A stretch of DNA of 64,000 nucleotides from Crossiella sp. S99.2 (GCF_023094165.1 NZ_JALMDK010000017.1:166413-230412); one strand, 5' to 3'; positions 23,535-33,255 are shown, numbered from the stretch's first letter. The notes: a model not told the origin generated them from the letters alone. A program made the numbers and translations.

Positions 23535-25670
23535 TCAGGTCATGGCCGGCAACCCGGCCAGCTGCCGGGCCGTGCGGGCGATGGTGGCCGCGCGTGGGCT
23601 GCCCATTCGTTCGAAGATCGCCGCGGCGCGCTGCCGGAACTCGACACCGGCGGCCCGGTCGGCACGCCGCTCCGCCAGCTCGGCGAGTCCAAGCAGCGCA
23701 TCCGCGGCCGGAGCCGTGGCACCGCGTTCCTCAGCCGTGGCCAGCACTTCGGTGTAGGCGCGTTCGGCGGCCTGGTCCGCGCCCGAGGCCGCGAGCACCA
23801 CCGCGGCGCTGAGCTGGACCTTCACCAAGAGCGACGTGGCATCGGTGCCCGCCAACAGATCCCGGGAACGCGCGAAGGCCAGCGACGCCTCCTCGTACCG
23901 CCCCAGGGCACCCAGTGCCCGGCCGGCCAGCATGCTCTGCAACGCGGTGCCCCTGGCCAGTCCGAGCCGCTCGTTGATCTCCAGCGCGGTGTGGAACCGG
24001 GCCAGGGCTTCCTCGGCGCGGCCCGCGCGCAGCAGCACGTTGCCGGTGAAGTCCTCGACCGAGGCCAGCAGCCGGTCCCAGTCCGCGGCCAGTTCCCTGG
24101 CCCGATCCAGGTGCTCGTGGGCCTCGGCGAAGCGGCCGAGTTCCTGGTACGCCCTGGCCAGCAGGCACCGGCAGCGTGCCTCGTACCCGGCGTTGCCGAG
24201 CAGCACGGCCGAGTCGACGGCCAGCTTGCCCGCACGTACCCAGGTGGCCAGGGGTTTAGTCGCGTCGAAGAGGGTGTGCATCGCCTCGAACAACCGGCAG
24301 ACCTCGGTGTGCCAGCCCTGCGCCGCGGCGGCCGCCATGATCTCGACCAGGTTGGTCTGCTCCTGCCGCAACCAGGCCAGGGCCGTGGCGGCCGGGATCT
24401 CCACCGGCGTTTCGTCCAGCACCGCGGCCGGATCGGTCACCCGCAGCGGCTGCCTGCCGTGCACGGCCACATCCGCGGCCGCCGCGCCGATCAGCCACCA
24501 CCGGACCGCCTGGCGCAGTGCGGCGATCCGCTCGGCCTTGCTGTCCTCGGCCTCGGCCACCCGCAGCGCGTGCACCCGCACCAGGCGATGCAGCCGGTGC
24601 ACCCCGCCGGGCTCGGCGTGCACCATGCCGGTCTGGCACAGCTCGTCCAGATCGCGGCGCACCGCGCGCACCGGCTGATCGAGCATGGCCGCGAGCACCT
24701 CGACGCCGAAGTGCGGCCCCACCAGCACACTCAACAGCCGGTACAGCCGCTGAGCCGACTCCGGCAGATCCTCGTAGACCCGGTCGAACATGGCGAACAC
24801 CTTGGCCCGAGCCGATCGGTCCGCCGAGGAGTCCCCGGGATCGCGGTCGGTCTCCCTGAGGTCCTCGACCAGCTCGCGCACCGCCAGGTGCGGTCGCGCT
24901 TTCAGCCAGGCCGCGGCGACCCCGAGCGCCAGCGGCAGGCCGCCGCACAACTCAACTAGGTCGACCACCGCCGGGCGTTCCGCGGCCACCCGCTCGCTGC
25001 CGCACACCTTGGCGACCAGGCTGACGCCGTGCTCGGCGCGGAGCGGTTCGAGGGCCACATCGAGCACCTCCCGGTCCTGGTACAGCTCGGCCAGCGCCTC
25101 CTGCCGTCCAGCGGCGACCAGGACCAGGCTGGCCGGCGAGTTCGGCAGCAACGCGATCACCTGGGCCGCGTCCCGGACATCGTCGAACACCGTGAGCAGC
25201 CGCAGCCCGGCGCTCAACGAGCGGAAGAGATCGACCCTGGCCTGGAACGCGGCGGGGATCCGGGATTCGGGCACCCCCAGCGCGGCCAGGAACCTGGACA
25301 CGGCTTCGGCGGGTGAGTTGCCCGCCACGCCGTACTGCACGTGCAGCACGCCGTCGGGATACCGCTCCCGCAACTGCCAGGCGGCCTGCCGGAGGAACGC
25401 GGTCTTGCCCATGCCCACCATGCCGTGCACGGCGGCGACCATCGGCCGGGTTCGGTCGCCGATCGGGGTCCCGGCCAGCGCACCCACTCGCGCGAGTTCC
25501 TCGTCCCGGTTGGTGTAGGTCTCCGGCGGCGTGGGCGCCTGCGCGGGAACCACCGGCGGCAGTGCCGGGTCCGCGGGCGCGCCGGAGAGGATGACCGACT
25601 CGATCACGCCGGCCTGCACCACGCTGTGCGCGGTGCCGCCCAGCTCGTTCCGCACCCGATCACCACGCAC
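23535..25670 (-). CDS. NB-ARC/STAND ATPase with TPR repeats
   Basis: A 711-residue signal-transduction ATPase. The Walker A GMVGMGKT is at residues 83-90, a Walker B-like LLTVFDD follows, and the GLPLAL motif typical of NB-ARC is in CGGLPLALGV. A winged-helix region (HRLHRLVRVHALRVAE) leads to C-terminal tetratricopeptide-like helices (for example LLRAGRAEEALARFHTALEI). The N-terminus lacks the SARP DNA-binding domain of AfsR. Instead a short segment, SVVQAGVIESVIL, matches the beta-strand peptide common ahead of such ATPases. The downstream effector is unknown. Confidence 0.85.
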   Translation of the reverse strand: MRGDRVRNELGGTAHSVVQAGVIESVILSGAPADPALPPVVPAQAPTPPETYTNRDEELARVGALAGTPIGDRTRPMVAAVHGMVGMGKTAFLRQAAWQLRERYPDGVLHVQYGVAGNSPAEAVSRFLAALGVPESRIPAAFQARVDLFRSLSAGLRLLTVFDDVRDAAQVIALLPNSPASLVLVAAGRQEALAELYQDREVLDVALEPLRAEHGVSLVAKVCGSERVAAERPAVVDLVELCGGLPLALGVAAAWLKARPHLAVRELVEDLRETDRDPGDSSADRSARAKVFAMFDRVYEDLPESAQRLYRLLSVLVGPHFGVEVLAAMLDQPVRAVRRDLDELCQTGMVHAEPGGVHRLHRLVRVHALRVAEAEDSKAERIAALRQAVRWWLIGAAAADVAVHGRQPLRVTDPAAVLDETPVEIPAATALAWLRQEQTNLVEIMAAAAAQGWHTEVCRLFEAMHTLFDATKPLATWVRAGKLAVDSAVLLGNAGYEARCRCLLARAYQELGRFAEAHEHLDRARELAADWDRLLASVEDFTGNVLLRAGRAEEALARFHTALEINERLGLARGTALQSMLAGRALGALGRYEEASLAFARSRDLLAGTDATSLLVKVQLSAAVVLAASGADQAAERAYTEVLATAEERGATAPAADALLGLAELAERRADRAAGVEFRQRAAAIFERMGSPRAATIARTARQLAGLPAMT

Positions 25671-25849
25671 GGTCCCACCCCCGGTCGTTCCAGCTACGTT
25701 CCGCGACGATCACGGTACTGGACGCGACCTGGTCCCGCCGCGCCGCTCAGGGCACGGGCGCGTGATCGGCCGGCTCGAACAGCACGGCGAACGCGCTCCG
25801 CGCACCAGAGCACACCCCAGTACGGCCACCGCGGCGACCACCGCGCGCC

Positions 25850-26902
25850 TCACACCCGCACCGCCTTGAGCCGGGGTGTGCTCCAGCGGCGCAACAGCAG
25901 ACGGCGGGCGGGCTTCTCCACCTGCTCGTAGAGCAACCAGGACAGCAGCAGCGACACGGTGAACACGACGGTGAAGGCGGCCAGCGCCCACCAGAACGGC
26001 AGTCTGGGCGCGGTGCCGAGCACCATTTCCGCCAGGCGCAGCACCAGCAGGTGGATCATGTAGAAGGAGAAAGACCACTCCCCCAGCACGACCAGCCTGG
26101 GATGCCGCCAGATCGACTGTGTGCCAGTCAGATCGGCCATGGCGGCGGCCGGGAGGAGCAGGGCGAAACCGAGCACGGTGCAGGCGGCGAAGCGGAAATC
26201 GCCGGGCACCTGCGCGGTGAGGAAGTAGCCGACCAGGGTCACCGCCACCGCCAGGTCCAGCGCGGGGCCGCGCCACCAACCGTTGCGCACCAACAGTCCC
26301 AGCGCGACCCCGAGCACAAACTCGGGCAACCTGGCCAACGGGAAGGAGTACAGCGCCAGCCCCAGGAACGGCAAGGCCAGCACCACCAGCACCGCGGCGG
26401 CGGCGACCGCGTACAGCCAGGCCGCCGATCCCTTGCGCAGCAACACGAACAGCAGTGGGAAGCACAGGTAGAAGAACGCCTCGCACACCAGCGACCAGCT
26501 GACCGGGTTGAGCGCCTGCCACCAGTCCGGCCACCAGGAACTGATCAGCAGCAGGTTGGCCGCTGTTTCGTTGCCGCTACTGGGTAACAGGCCCGGCACC
26601 AGGGTGGCGCCCAGGGCCAGCGCGAGCACCGCGGTCACCAGGTGCACGGGGTAGATCCGGGCGAATCGCCTGCGCCAGAACGTGGTCACCGGCTCGCCTG
26701 GTCTGACCGACCAGGCGAGCACGAAGCCGGAGAGGATGAAGAAGAAGGACACCCCGGTCGCTCCGGCGTCGAACGCCCAGTGCAGCACACCGCCGGCCGG
26801 TCCGTCGAAGTAGCCGAAGTTCCTTACGTGGTACAGGAAAACGATGAGGGCGGCCACCCACCGCAACCCGGTCAATGACGGCAACTGCCCGTTGGCTTTC
26901 AC
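25850..26902 (-). CDS. Membrane acyltransferase, acyltransferase-3 (OafA-like) family
   Basis: A 350-residue integral membrane protein with about ten helices. Family hallmarks are the opening LPSLTGLRWVAALIVFLYH with the catalytic His, FFFILSGFVLAWS, and RRRFARIYPVHL. The end, EKPARRLLLRRW, is also typical. Members O-acetylate or acylate surface polysaccharides, peptidoglycan or natural products. It stands alone between a STAND ATPase and a peptidase. Cell-surface glycan modification is the likeliest role. Confidence 0.88.
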   Translation of the reverse strand: MKANGQLPSLTGLRWVAALIVFLYHVRNFGYFDGPAGGVLHWAFDAGATGVSFFFILSGFVLAWSVRPGEPVTTFWRRRFARIYPVHLVTAVLALALGATLVPGLLPSSGNETAANLLLISSWWPDWWQALNPVSWSLVCEAFFYLCFPLLFVLLRKGSAAWLYAVAAAAVLVVLALPFLGLALYSFPLARLPEFVLGVALGLLVRNGWWRGPALDLAVAVTLVGYFLTAQVPGDFRFAACTVLGFALLLPAAAMADLTGTQSIWRHPRLVVLGEWSFSFYMIHLLVLRLAEMVLGTAPRLPFWWALAAFTVVFTVSLLLSWLLYEQVEKPARRLLLRRWSTPRLKAVRV

Positions 26903-26946
26903 GCTCTGTACTGCCCGCTGAAGCCAGGGTAGTTCCGTGACTCACG

Positions 26947-28311
26947 TCACGGCTTCAGCGGACCGGGCCACAGGTACTCGTCGGCGGGCACCGTCGCGCC
27001 GCGGAACCAGGCGGCGAAGAAGCCGTCCAGGTTCTGCCCGGAGACCTCCGCCGCCAGGGCCTCGAACTTCGGCCAGTCGGCGTAGGAGGCGCGGTGCTCC
27101 TGCGGCCACCGCCGGAGCAGCTGGTCGAATGCCTGTTCGCCGAGCTGCCTGCGCAGCGCGTGCAGGGCGAGCGGGCCCTTGTTGTACATGGTGATCCCCG
27201 GTGTCACGCCCGGCTGGTAGAGCCGTTCCCAGAACGCGGGCTCACCCCGTTTCGCGGCGACGATCTGGCGGTAGCGGAGGTCCAGATCCGCGCCCTCCTT
27301 GGCCTCCTGCCACAGCCAGGGCGCGTAGGAGGCGAAGCATTCGGACAGGCAGCTGTCCGCGGGCAGCCGGGGCGCGGCAGAGATCCCGTACCACTGGTGG
27401 GCCTGCTCGTGCACGACCGTTTCCAGGGTCATGTACTGGGGGTTGCCCGCGCCGAGGTACACCGGGCGGGTCTGCGGGGAGGTGGCCGGCGCGCCGTCGC
27501 TGACCTGGAGGAAGACGTTGCCCGCCGCGTCGAAGGGGTAGCGGCCGAACTTCGCGGACAGGAAGTCGAGGACCTCCGGCAGCCGGTCGGCCAGGGGTTT
27601 GGTCGCCGTCTGCAGGCCCGGCGCGTACGCGGTGATCACCGGGGTTCCGTCGGCCAGCGCGCCGCGCTCGGTGGTGAACCGGTCGATGGACACGCTCACG
27701 TGGTCGGGATCGACCTCGGGTTCCGCCCAGTGGAACGTGGTCGACCCGGCGCCCGCCTGCTGCTGCCCTTCCCTGCCGACCGAGACCACGCCCCAGCCGT
27801 CCGGCACGGTCATCGCCAGCCGGAACTCCGCCTTGTCCCTGGCCTGGTCGCGGACCGGGAACCAGGACCGGGAGCTGCCCAGGAACGCGTTCGCCCCGCC
27901 CGTGGTGGTGGCCAGCCAGCCGGGTCCGGGCGTTCCGCCGTACTCGACGCGCAGCCGGAAGCCCGCGCCAGGACGGATCGTGGTCGCGGGCTGGATGAGC
28001 AGTTCGTCGTCGGCGTTGTGCGCGAAGGACTTCACCGGAACCGAGTCGACCGTGACCGCGGTGGCCCGCAGCCCGGCGAGGCGCACGGTGACGCGGTCGA
28101 GCGCGCTGCGGGCCTTGGCGCTGATCACCGCCGTGCCGCGCAGGGTCTGGGCGCCGGGCTGGTGCTCCAGGGTGAGGTCGTAGCCGGTGACGTCGAGGGC
28201 CTCGGCAGTCTCGGCGTTCGCCGTACCGGACCCGGCCACCATGCCCGCCAGCGCGGCGGCAAGCAGAACGCAGCTCAGTCGGCGAGGTCGATGCCCCGCG
28301 ATGAAATTCAT
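26947..28311 (-). CDS. Secreted M1-family zinc metallopeptidase
   Basis: A 454-residue exported aminopeptidase-like protein. The signal peptide ends near ANA (residue 33). The zinc site is HEQAH (His301, Glu302, His305) with the third ligand Glu324 in LSECFASY, exactly 18 residues on as in gluzincins. The usual exopeptidase GAMEN is not found, which is common in the short bacterial M1-like proteins of actinomycetes. It lacks the long C-terminal helical domain of classical M1 enzymes. Start ATG 28311 precedes a normal signal peptide. Confidence 0.87.
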   Translation of the reverse strand: MNFIAGHRPRRLSCVLLAAALAGMVAGSGTANAETAEALDVTGYDLTLEHQPGAQTLRGTAVISAKARSALDRVTVRLAGLRATAVTVDSVPVKSFAHNADDELLIQPATTIRPGAGFRLRVEYGGTPGPGWLATTTGGANAFLGSSRSWFPVRDQARDKAEFRLAMTVPDGWGVVSVGREGQQQAGAGSTTFHWAEPEVDPDHVSVSIDRFTTERGALADGTPVITAYAPGLQTATKPLADRLPEVLDFLSAKFGRYPFDAAGNVFLQVSDGAPATSPQTRPVYLGAGNPQYMTLETVVHEQAHQWYGISAAPRLPADSCLSECFASYAPWLWQEAKEGADLDLRYRQIVAAKRGEPAFWERLYQPGVTPGITMYNKGPLALHALRRQLGEQAFDQLLRRWPQEHRASYADWPKFEALAAEVSGQNLDGFFAAWFRGATVPADEYLWPGPLKP

Positions 28312-28384
28312 ACCCCCACCGTCGCCCAGGCCCGTCCCCACCGAGTGGCGGACGTGTCGCGTTCCTGTCGCAGTAATCCACCCC

Positions 28385-28526
28385 GTGTTGGCCGTTGTGG
28401 ACGCCGTGTTGGCCGTTGTGGACGCCGAGTTGGCCGTTGTGGACGGCGAGTTGGCCGATCTGGACGGCGAGTTGGCCCAAGTGGGCGGCGAGTTGGGCCA
28501 AGACTGCGTACGACAACGGCCAACAC
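28385..28526. repeat. TTGGCC-core 21-bp tandem array, copy 2, closed by an inverted unit
   Basis: Six consecutive units start at 28385, 28406, 28427, 28448, 28469 and 28490, of the form G(A/T)GTTGGCCGTTGTGGACG(C/G)C. The first two are identical. ACAACGGCCAACAC at 28513-28526 is the exact reverse complement of the first 14 bases of units 1 and 2. The array lies in the divergent region between the M1 peptidase and the glycosyltransferase genes. Confidence 0.9.
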
Positions 28527-28564
28527 GCGGGCGGGGTGCGGACTGGGTGCTTAGGATTCCGCTT

Positions 28565-28669
28565 ATGAGCGTGCATGCCGAGGTACTGGCCTGGTTGCGG
28601 CACAAGGGGACCGAGGGGATCGCCCACGCCACGCTGCGCGCCGACCTCCAGCACCTGCTCGATCGCTGA
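28565..28669 (+). CDS. Small ORF (34 aa) directly before the glycosyltransferase
   Basis: A 34-residue frame starting MSVHAEVLAWLRHKGTEGIA and ending LQHLLDR. It ends one base before the glycosyltransferase ATG, suggesting translational coupling or a leader role. Its composition is protein-like and amphipathic. No known family is recognised. Confidence 0.4.
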   Translation: MSVHAEVLAWLRHKGTEGIAHATLRADLQHLLDR

Positions 28670-28670
28670 C

Positions 28671-29771
28671 ATGCGGTTGCTGTTCGCCGCGATGGCGGCC
28701 CATGGTCACACCTACCCGTTGGTGCCGCTCGCGCAAGCCGCCGTCCGCGCCGGTCACGACGTGGTTTTCGCCGCGGGAGCCCAGTTCGTGCCGGTGCTGC
28801 ACGCGGCGGGCCTGCCCGCGGTGCCGGCCGGGATGAGCCTGCCCGAGGCCCTCGAAGCGGCCACGGCGGCGGGTGTCCCGGCCGGGGACCGGCACGTCGG
28901 GCACGCCCTCGGCCAGCTGCTGGCCGGGCGCTGGGCCGAGGACCTGACGGTCCTGCTCGCCAGGCACTGCACCGAACTCCTGATCCACGACGTGACCACG
29001 TTCGGCGCGGCGCTGGCCGGAGCCAAGGCCGGGATTCCGGTGCTGGGCCACACTTTCGGCCGGGTCGACCCAGGCCCGACCTGGAAGATGATCATGTGGG
29101 TCTTCGCCGGGCTGGCCGACGAAGCCGGGGTGGACGCCGAGGCCCTGCTGCACGGCGGGCGAGTGTTCGACATCTGCCCGGATTCGGTGCAGGCACAGCG
29201 TTTCCTGGCCACCGCGGACCGGATCCCGCTGCGTCCGGTCGGCTGGTCTCCGCCCGGCGCGCCACCGCCAGTCCGCCGCCGCCCCCTGGTCTACCTCACC
29301 CTGGGCACCGCGTTCGCCACCACCGAGCTGTTGCGGCAATGCCTGTACGGGCTGGCGACGCTGCCGGTGGACGTGCTCGTCACCACCGGCCCCGCCGTGC
29401 CCGCCGCCGCACTGGGTGCGGTGCCCGGCAACGTGCGCGTCGAGTCCTGGGTGGCGCAACAGGATCTGTTGCCCAGAGCGGATTTGGTCGTGCACCACGG
29501 CGGCAGCGGCACCATGCTGGGCGCCTTCCAGGCCGGTCTGCCCCAACTACTGCTACCCCGGGCCGCCGACCAGTTCGGCAACGCCGAGGCCGTGCTCACC
29601 GCCGGCGCGGGCGCCCGGCTGCTGCCGGATGACGTCACCAGCCAGGCCGTGGCCGCACTGGCCGAGAGTCTGCTCGCCGACCCAGCCCCACGGGCCGCGG
29701 CCCGCCGGATCGCCGCGGAGATCGGCGCCATGCCGTCCCCGGACCGGGTCATCGCGGAGCTGACCGGGTAG
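28671..29771 (+). CDS. GT1-family (GT-B) glycosyltransferase
   Basis: A 366-residue enzyme of the UDP/NDP-sugar GT1 family that includes macrolide and antibiotic glycosyltransferases. It opens MRLLFAAMAAHGHTYPLVPL. The C-terminal nucleotide-sugar site reads VVHHGGSGTMLGAFQAGLPQ followed by LLLPRAADQFGNA. It sits about 3.5 kb from the sugar-nucleotide gene of the biosynthetic cluster, separated by two unrelated genes. It could be the cluster's missing glycosyltransferase or an unrelated resistance or tailoring enzyme. Nothing in the sequence decides this. Confidence 0.85.
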   Translation: MRLLFAAMAAHGHTYPLVPLAQAAVRAGHDVVFAAGAQFVPVLHAAGLPAVPAGMSLPEALEAATAAGVPAGDRHVGHALGQLLAGRWAEDLTVLLARHCTELLIHDVTTFGAALAGAKAGIPVLGHTFGRVDPGPTWKMIMWVFAGLADEAGVDAEALLHGGRVFDICPDSVQAQRFLATADRIPLRPVGWSPPGAPPPVRRRPLVYLTLGTAFATTELLRQCLYGLATLPVDVLVTTGPAVPAAALGAVPGNVRVESWVAQQDLLPRADLVVHHGGSGTMLGAFQAGLPQLLLPRAADQFGNAEAVLTAGAGARLLPDDVTSQAVAALAESLLADPAPRAAARRIAAEIGAMPSPDRVIAELTG

Positions 29772-29898
29772 GCCATAAGCAGTACTGGACGCGTGGGCCG
29801 GGGCGAGGTACCGTGCTATTTGTTAACTACCTTTCCTAATGAGTTGTTTACCTTGCCGTACCAGCCGCCGCCAAGGCCCTGCGTCAAGGAGAGTCCCC

Positions 29899-30906
29899 GT
29901 GCGTGTCCACAGCAGACTTGTCCTCGCTGCCCTGTCCGTGCTCACCGTGAGCCTGCTCGCCACCGGCGCTTCCGCCGCACCGCCGAACGGCAAGTGGCCG
30001 GGTGGCCCCGAGGTCAGCACCGCCGACGGTGCGAACGTCTTCGGCGGCAACCTGAGTGGCCTGGCCTTCCAGAGTCCCGGCGTGGTGTGGGCGGTGAAGA
30101 ACGGCCCCGGCACGCTGTATCGCCTGGTGCCGGACGGTGCGGGCTGGCGCCCCGATCCCAGCGGTGGCTGGGCGTCGGGCAAGGCACTGCGTTACCGCGA
30201 CGGCAAGGGTGATCCGGACGCGGAAGGCGTGACGGTCACCCCGGACGGAGTGTTCGCGGCCACCGAACGCAACGGGGACAACGGCAAGGTCAGCCTGGCC
30301 AAGATCCTGCGCTTCGACCCGGCCAGCACCTCCTCCTCGCTCAACGCCACCGCGGAATGGGACCTCACCGCGGACCTGCCGAAGGTGGCCGCGAACAGCG
30401 GACCCGAGGCCATCACCTGGGTTCCGGACAGCGTGCTCACCGCCCGCGGCTTCCTCGACGAACGGACAAAGGCCCCGTACCGCCCCGATTCCTATCCCGG
30501 TCACGGCAGTGGCCTGTACTTCGTCGGCCTGGAGAACAACGGCGTGATCTACGCCTACGCGCTCAACCAGTCCGGCAGCGGCTACACCCGGGTGGCCGCC
30601 ATCCCCAGCGGCCTGCCGGCGATCATGGGCCTGGAGTTCGAGGCCGACACCGGGCGGGTGTGGGCGACCTGCGACAACACCTGTAGCGGCCGCTCGGCCA
30701 CGCTGGAGGTCCGCGGCGGCAAGTTCACCGCCACCGCCACCTACGACCGTCCCACCCAACTGGCCAACCTGAACAACGAGGGCTTCGCGATCGCGCCGCC
30801 GTCGACCTGTGCCGGGGGCCGGAAAGCCGTGCTGTGGGCCGATGACGGCAACACCGGCGGACACGCGCTGCGCCGGGGCACCTTGCCCTGCACCGCCGGC
30901 GGCTGA
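29899..30906 (+). CDS. Secreted protein with beta-propeller-like (phytase/SdiA-regulated type) domain
   Basis: A 335-residue exported protein. The signal peptide is residues 1-28 (ends ASA). The body has repeated strand segments and short acidic motifs (DPDAEGVTVTPDGVFAATER, then AIMGLEFEADTGRVWATCD) as in SdiA-regulated or esterase-like phytase propellers. Four Cys residues may form disulfides. AAGGAGA before GTG 29899 fixes the start. The upstream DNA (29800-29860) is AT-rich and promoter-like. Catalytic activity cannot be inferred. Confidence 0.65.
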   Translation: MRVHSRLVLAALSVLTVSLLATGASAAPPNGKWPGGPEVSTADGANVFGGNLSGLAFQSPGVVWAVKNGPGTLYRLVPDGAGWRPDPSGGWASGKALRYRDGKGDPDAEGVTVTPDGVFAATERNGDNGKVSLAKILRFDPASTSSSLNATAEWDLTADLPKVAANSGPEAITWVPDSVLTARGFLDERTKAPYRPDSYPGHGSGLYFVGLENNGVIYAYALNQSGSGYTRVAAIPSGLPAIMGLEFEADTGRVWATCDNTCSGRSATLEVRGGKFTATATYDRPTQLANLNNEGFAIAPPSTCAGGRKAVLWADDGNTGGHALRRGTLPCTAGG

Positions 30907-30950
30907 CGGTCAGACCAGGGGCGCCGGCGGGTTCGCTAGGGTGCGCAGGC

Positions 30951-32267
30951 ATGGATGCCGCTGATCTCGACCGCCGGGCCCGGACCCTCTCCGACTGCAT
31001 TCCGCCGCTGCTGGTCTCCCGGCTTCTTGAACTCGGCCATGGGAAAGAGGTCGAATTCCAGGTCGGCCGCGGCGAATGGTTCTGCGCGCGGGAGTGGGCC
31101 CGGCTACTCGGTGACCAGGGGCGGCAGGCCGAGGCGCTGGCGGTGCTGGCACCGTACGTCGCCACGGGATGGTGGCCTGCCGCCCGAGCCCAGGCGGAAC
31201 TGCTGGAGAGCTGGGGCCGGGCAGCGGAGGCGATCGAGTTCACCCGGCCGTACACCAGGACCGTCGGGCTCTCGCTGGAGTTCTTCGGGCGGCTGCTGGC
31301 CCGGCACGGACACCGGGACGAGGCGATCGCGTTGCTGAGCCCCGGAATGGACGACTGGGGCCTGGCCACCGCGCTGGTGGAGGTCGCCGAGGGGGCAGGC
31401 CGGGACGAGGACCTCGCCGCGCAGCTGGCCGCGAAGATCCCGGCCCAGCACCGGTGCGCCGATCCTTGGTGCTGCCGCGGCCTCGACCCGGACACGGCGA
31501 TCCACCTGCTGGCCGTGATCCGCGAACGCCAGGGCCGGCTCGACGAAGCGATCGCCCTGCTGCACACCCGGCGCTTCAGCTCCGGGAAACGCGACCAGTT
31601 GGCCGACCTGCTGGCCAGGCATGACCGGATCGAGGAACTGCGGGAGTACGCGGCGACGGAGCACCACGGACTCGCCGCGCAGCGCCTGGCCGAGCTGTTG
31701 GCGGAGCGCGGTGACATCGACGGCGCGATCGCGGTGTACCGGCAACCGAGCGCCCGCGCGTGTGGTGATCCGTTCGAGCTGGCGCAGCTGCTGGTCCGGC
31801 ATGGCCGGGTCGAGGAGGCGATCGAGGTGCTGCGCGCGCTCACGGATGAGCCCGATGGCGCGGAGGACTGGATCGTCGAGGCGCTGTGCACCCTGTACGC
31901 CGACCACGGCCGGGCCCGGGACGGCCTGGCCTACCTCGACCTCCTCACCGCGCGCCGCGACGGCGAGGAGGAGTGGGACTTCTTCCGGATCCGGCTTCAG
32001 CTCTTGGCCGGCTGCGGCCTGCTCGACGAAGCCATCGAGCAGGCGCGGGCGCACCCCGAGGGCAACACCGCCGCCGCGGCCTGGACCATCTCCGACCTGC
32101 TCGCCGAGCACGGCCGGACCGAGGAGGCGGTCGCGGTCCTGACCGCACACGCCCCCGCCCACTCCCACCTGCTGGCAGGCCACCTCATCACCCTCGGCCG
32201 GATCAAGGAGGCGGTGGCAGTCCTTCAGCTCGACGAAGCCAGCGTGCGCGCCACCTCCATCACGTAG
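30951..32267 (+). CDS. TPR-like helical solenoid protein of unknown function
   Basis: A 438-residue protein built of degenerate helical repeats of about 34 residues, with recurring patterns such as RHGRVEEAIEVLRALTD and EHGRTEEAVAVLTAHAP. Similar long solenoid proteins are common in streptomycetes without an assigned role. Two Cys pairs (RCADPWCC) occur near residue 170. Its 3' end overlaps the convergent thymidylyltransferase gene by 43 bases, so transcription of the two may interfere. Confidence 0.65.
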   Translation: MDAADLDRRARTLSDCIPPLLVSRLLELGHGKEVEFQVGRGEWFCAREWARLLGDQGRQAEALAVLAPYVATGWWPAARAQAELLESWGRAAEAIEFTRPYTRTVGLSLEFFGRLLARHGHRDEAIALLSPGMDDWGLATALVEVAEGAGRDEDLAAQLAAKIPAQHRCADPWCCRGLDPDTAIHLLAVIRERQGRLDEAIALLHTRRFSSGKRDQLADLLARHDRIEELREYAATEHHGLAAQRLAELLAERGDIDGAIAVYRQPSARACGDPFELAQLLVRHGRVEEAIEVLRALTDEPDGAEDWIVEALCTLYADHGRARDGLAYLDLLTARRDGEEEWDFFRIRLQLLAGCGLLDEAIEQARAHPEGNTAAAAWTISDLLAEHGRTEEAVAVLTAHAPAHSHLLAGHLITLGRIKEAVAVLQLDEASVRATSIT

Positions 32268-33106
32268 CGGCCGTACGCCGAGTCGATCATCGTGTGACCC
32301 AGTTCGTAGCAGGCGTCACTGGTGATGAAGTCCATCCGCAGCGCGATTTCCTCGATGCAGGCGATCTTCATGGCCTGCCGGTGTTCCAGCGTGCGCACGT
32401 ACTGACCCGCTTCCAGCAACGATTCGTGGGTGCCCGCGTCCAGCCAGGCGAAGCCGCGGCCGAGCGGGATGAGCTGCCCGCGGCCCCGATCCACGTACAC
32501 CCGGTTGACGTCGGTGATCTCCAGTTCACCGCGATCGGAGGGTTCGATGCCGCGGGCGATGTCGAAGACGTCGTTGGCATAGAAGTACAGGCCGGTGATC
32601 GCCTGGTCGGACTTGGGGTTGCTGGGCTTCTCCTCCACCGAGACCAGGCGACCCGCCTCGTCCAGTTCGGCGATGCCGTAGCGGTGCGGGTCGGGCACCG
32701 GGTAGCCGAACAGCACGCAGCCGTCCAGATCCTTGCGGGCGTCGGTGAGCACCTGGGAGAAACCGGTGCCCTGGAAGATGTTGTCGCCCAGCACCAGCGC
32801 CACCTGGCCGCCCGCGGCGTGCTCCGCGCCGAGCAGCAGACCGTGCGCGATGCCGCGCGGTTCGTCCTGTTCGGCGTAGCTGATGTTCATGCCGAGATGC
32901 GCGCCGTCGCCGAAAAGCCGCTGGAAGGCGGGCAGCGCGTCCGGGGTGGCGATGATCAGGATGTCCCGGATGTCGGCCAGCATGAGCACGGACAGCGGGT
33001 AGTAGATCAGCGGCTTGTCGTAAATGGGCAGCAGTTGTTTGCTGACCGCCTGGGTCGCCGGGAAAAGCCTGCTTCCCCGGCCCCCGGCAAGAATGATCCC
33101 CTTCAT
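32225..33106 (-). CDS. rfbA: Glucose-1-phosphate thymidylyltransferase
   Basis: A 293-residue enzyme making dTDP-glucose from glucose-1-phosphate and dTTP, the first step to dTDP-deoxysugars. The nucleotide-binding loop is GGRGSRLFPATQAVSKQLLP (residues 8-27). VEEKPSNPKSDQAITGLYFY and LGRGFAWLDAGTHESL are also typical. It marks the left end of the cluster and is divergent from the Dieckmann-cyclase-like gene. The matching dTDP-glucose 4,6-dehydratase is not in the window, so it must be supplied from elsewhere. Confidence 0.95.
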   Translation of the reverse strand: MKGIILAGGRGSRLFPATQAVSKQLLPIYDKPLIYYPLSVLMLADIRDILIIATPDALPAFQRLFGDGAHLGMNISYAEQDEPRGIAHGLLLGAEHAAGGQVALVLGDNIFQGTGFSQVLTDARKDLDGCVLFGYPVPDPHRYGIAELDEAGRLVSVEEKPSNPKSDQAITGLYFYANDVFDIARGIEPSDRGELEITDVNRVYVDRGRGQLIPLGRGFAWLDAGTHESLLEAGQYVRTLEHRQAMKIACIEEIALRMDFITSDACYELGHTMIDSAYGRYVMEVARTLASSS

Positions 33107-33255
33107 GAAAACCACAGTAATTGCGGGCGCTCCCTGCACCTCAACCCCTAGCGACCCCTATCCCCGGTCACCCTGTCCTGGATTTAGCCGCGATTAAGAC
33201 TGCCGCTAGACGCGGCGGCCACGATCTCGGGGACGAATGGTGAAAGGGGGCAACG
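33107..33255. promoter_or_regulatory. Divergent promoter region of the cluster
   Basis: This 149-base gap separates the divergent thymidylyltransferase and Dieckmann-cyclase-like genes, so it should hold promoters for both the sugar and the scaffold transcripts. A ribosome binding site (AAAGGGGG) precedes ATG 33256. I could not pick a convincing -10/-35 pair. Confidence 0.5.

Noticed and set aside
28385..28526. CRISPR array
   Set aside because: Units follow each other without unique spacers, unit length is 21 bp, and no cas genes are near. It is a tandem repeat.
28671..29771. Assigning the glycosyltransferase firmly to the tetramate cluster
   Set aside because: It is separated by two unrelated genes and a repeat array, and its best family is broad. 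It is kept only as a candidate.
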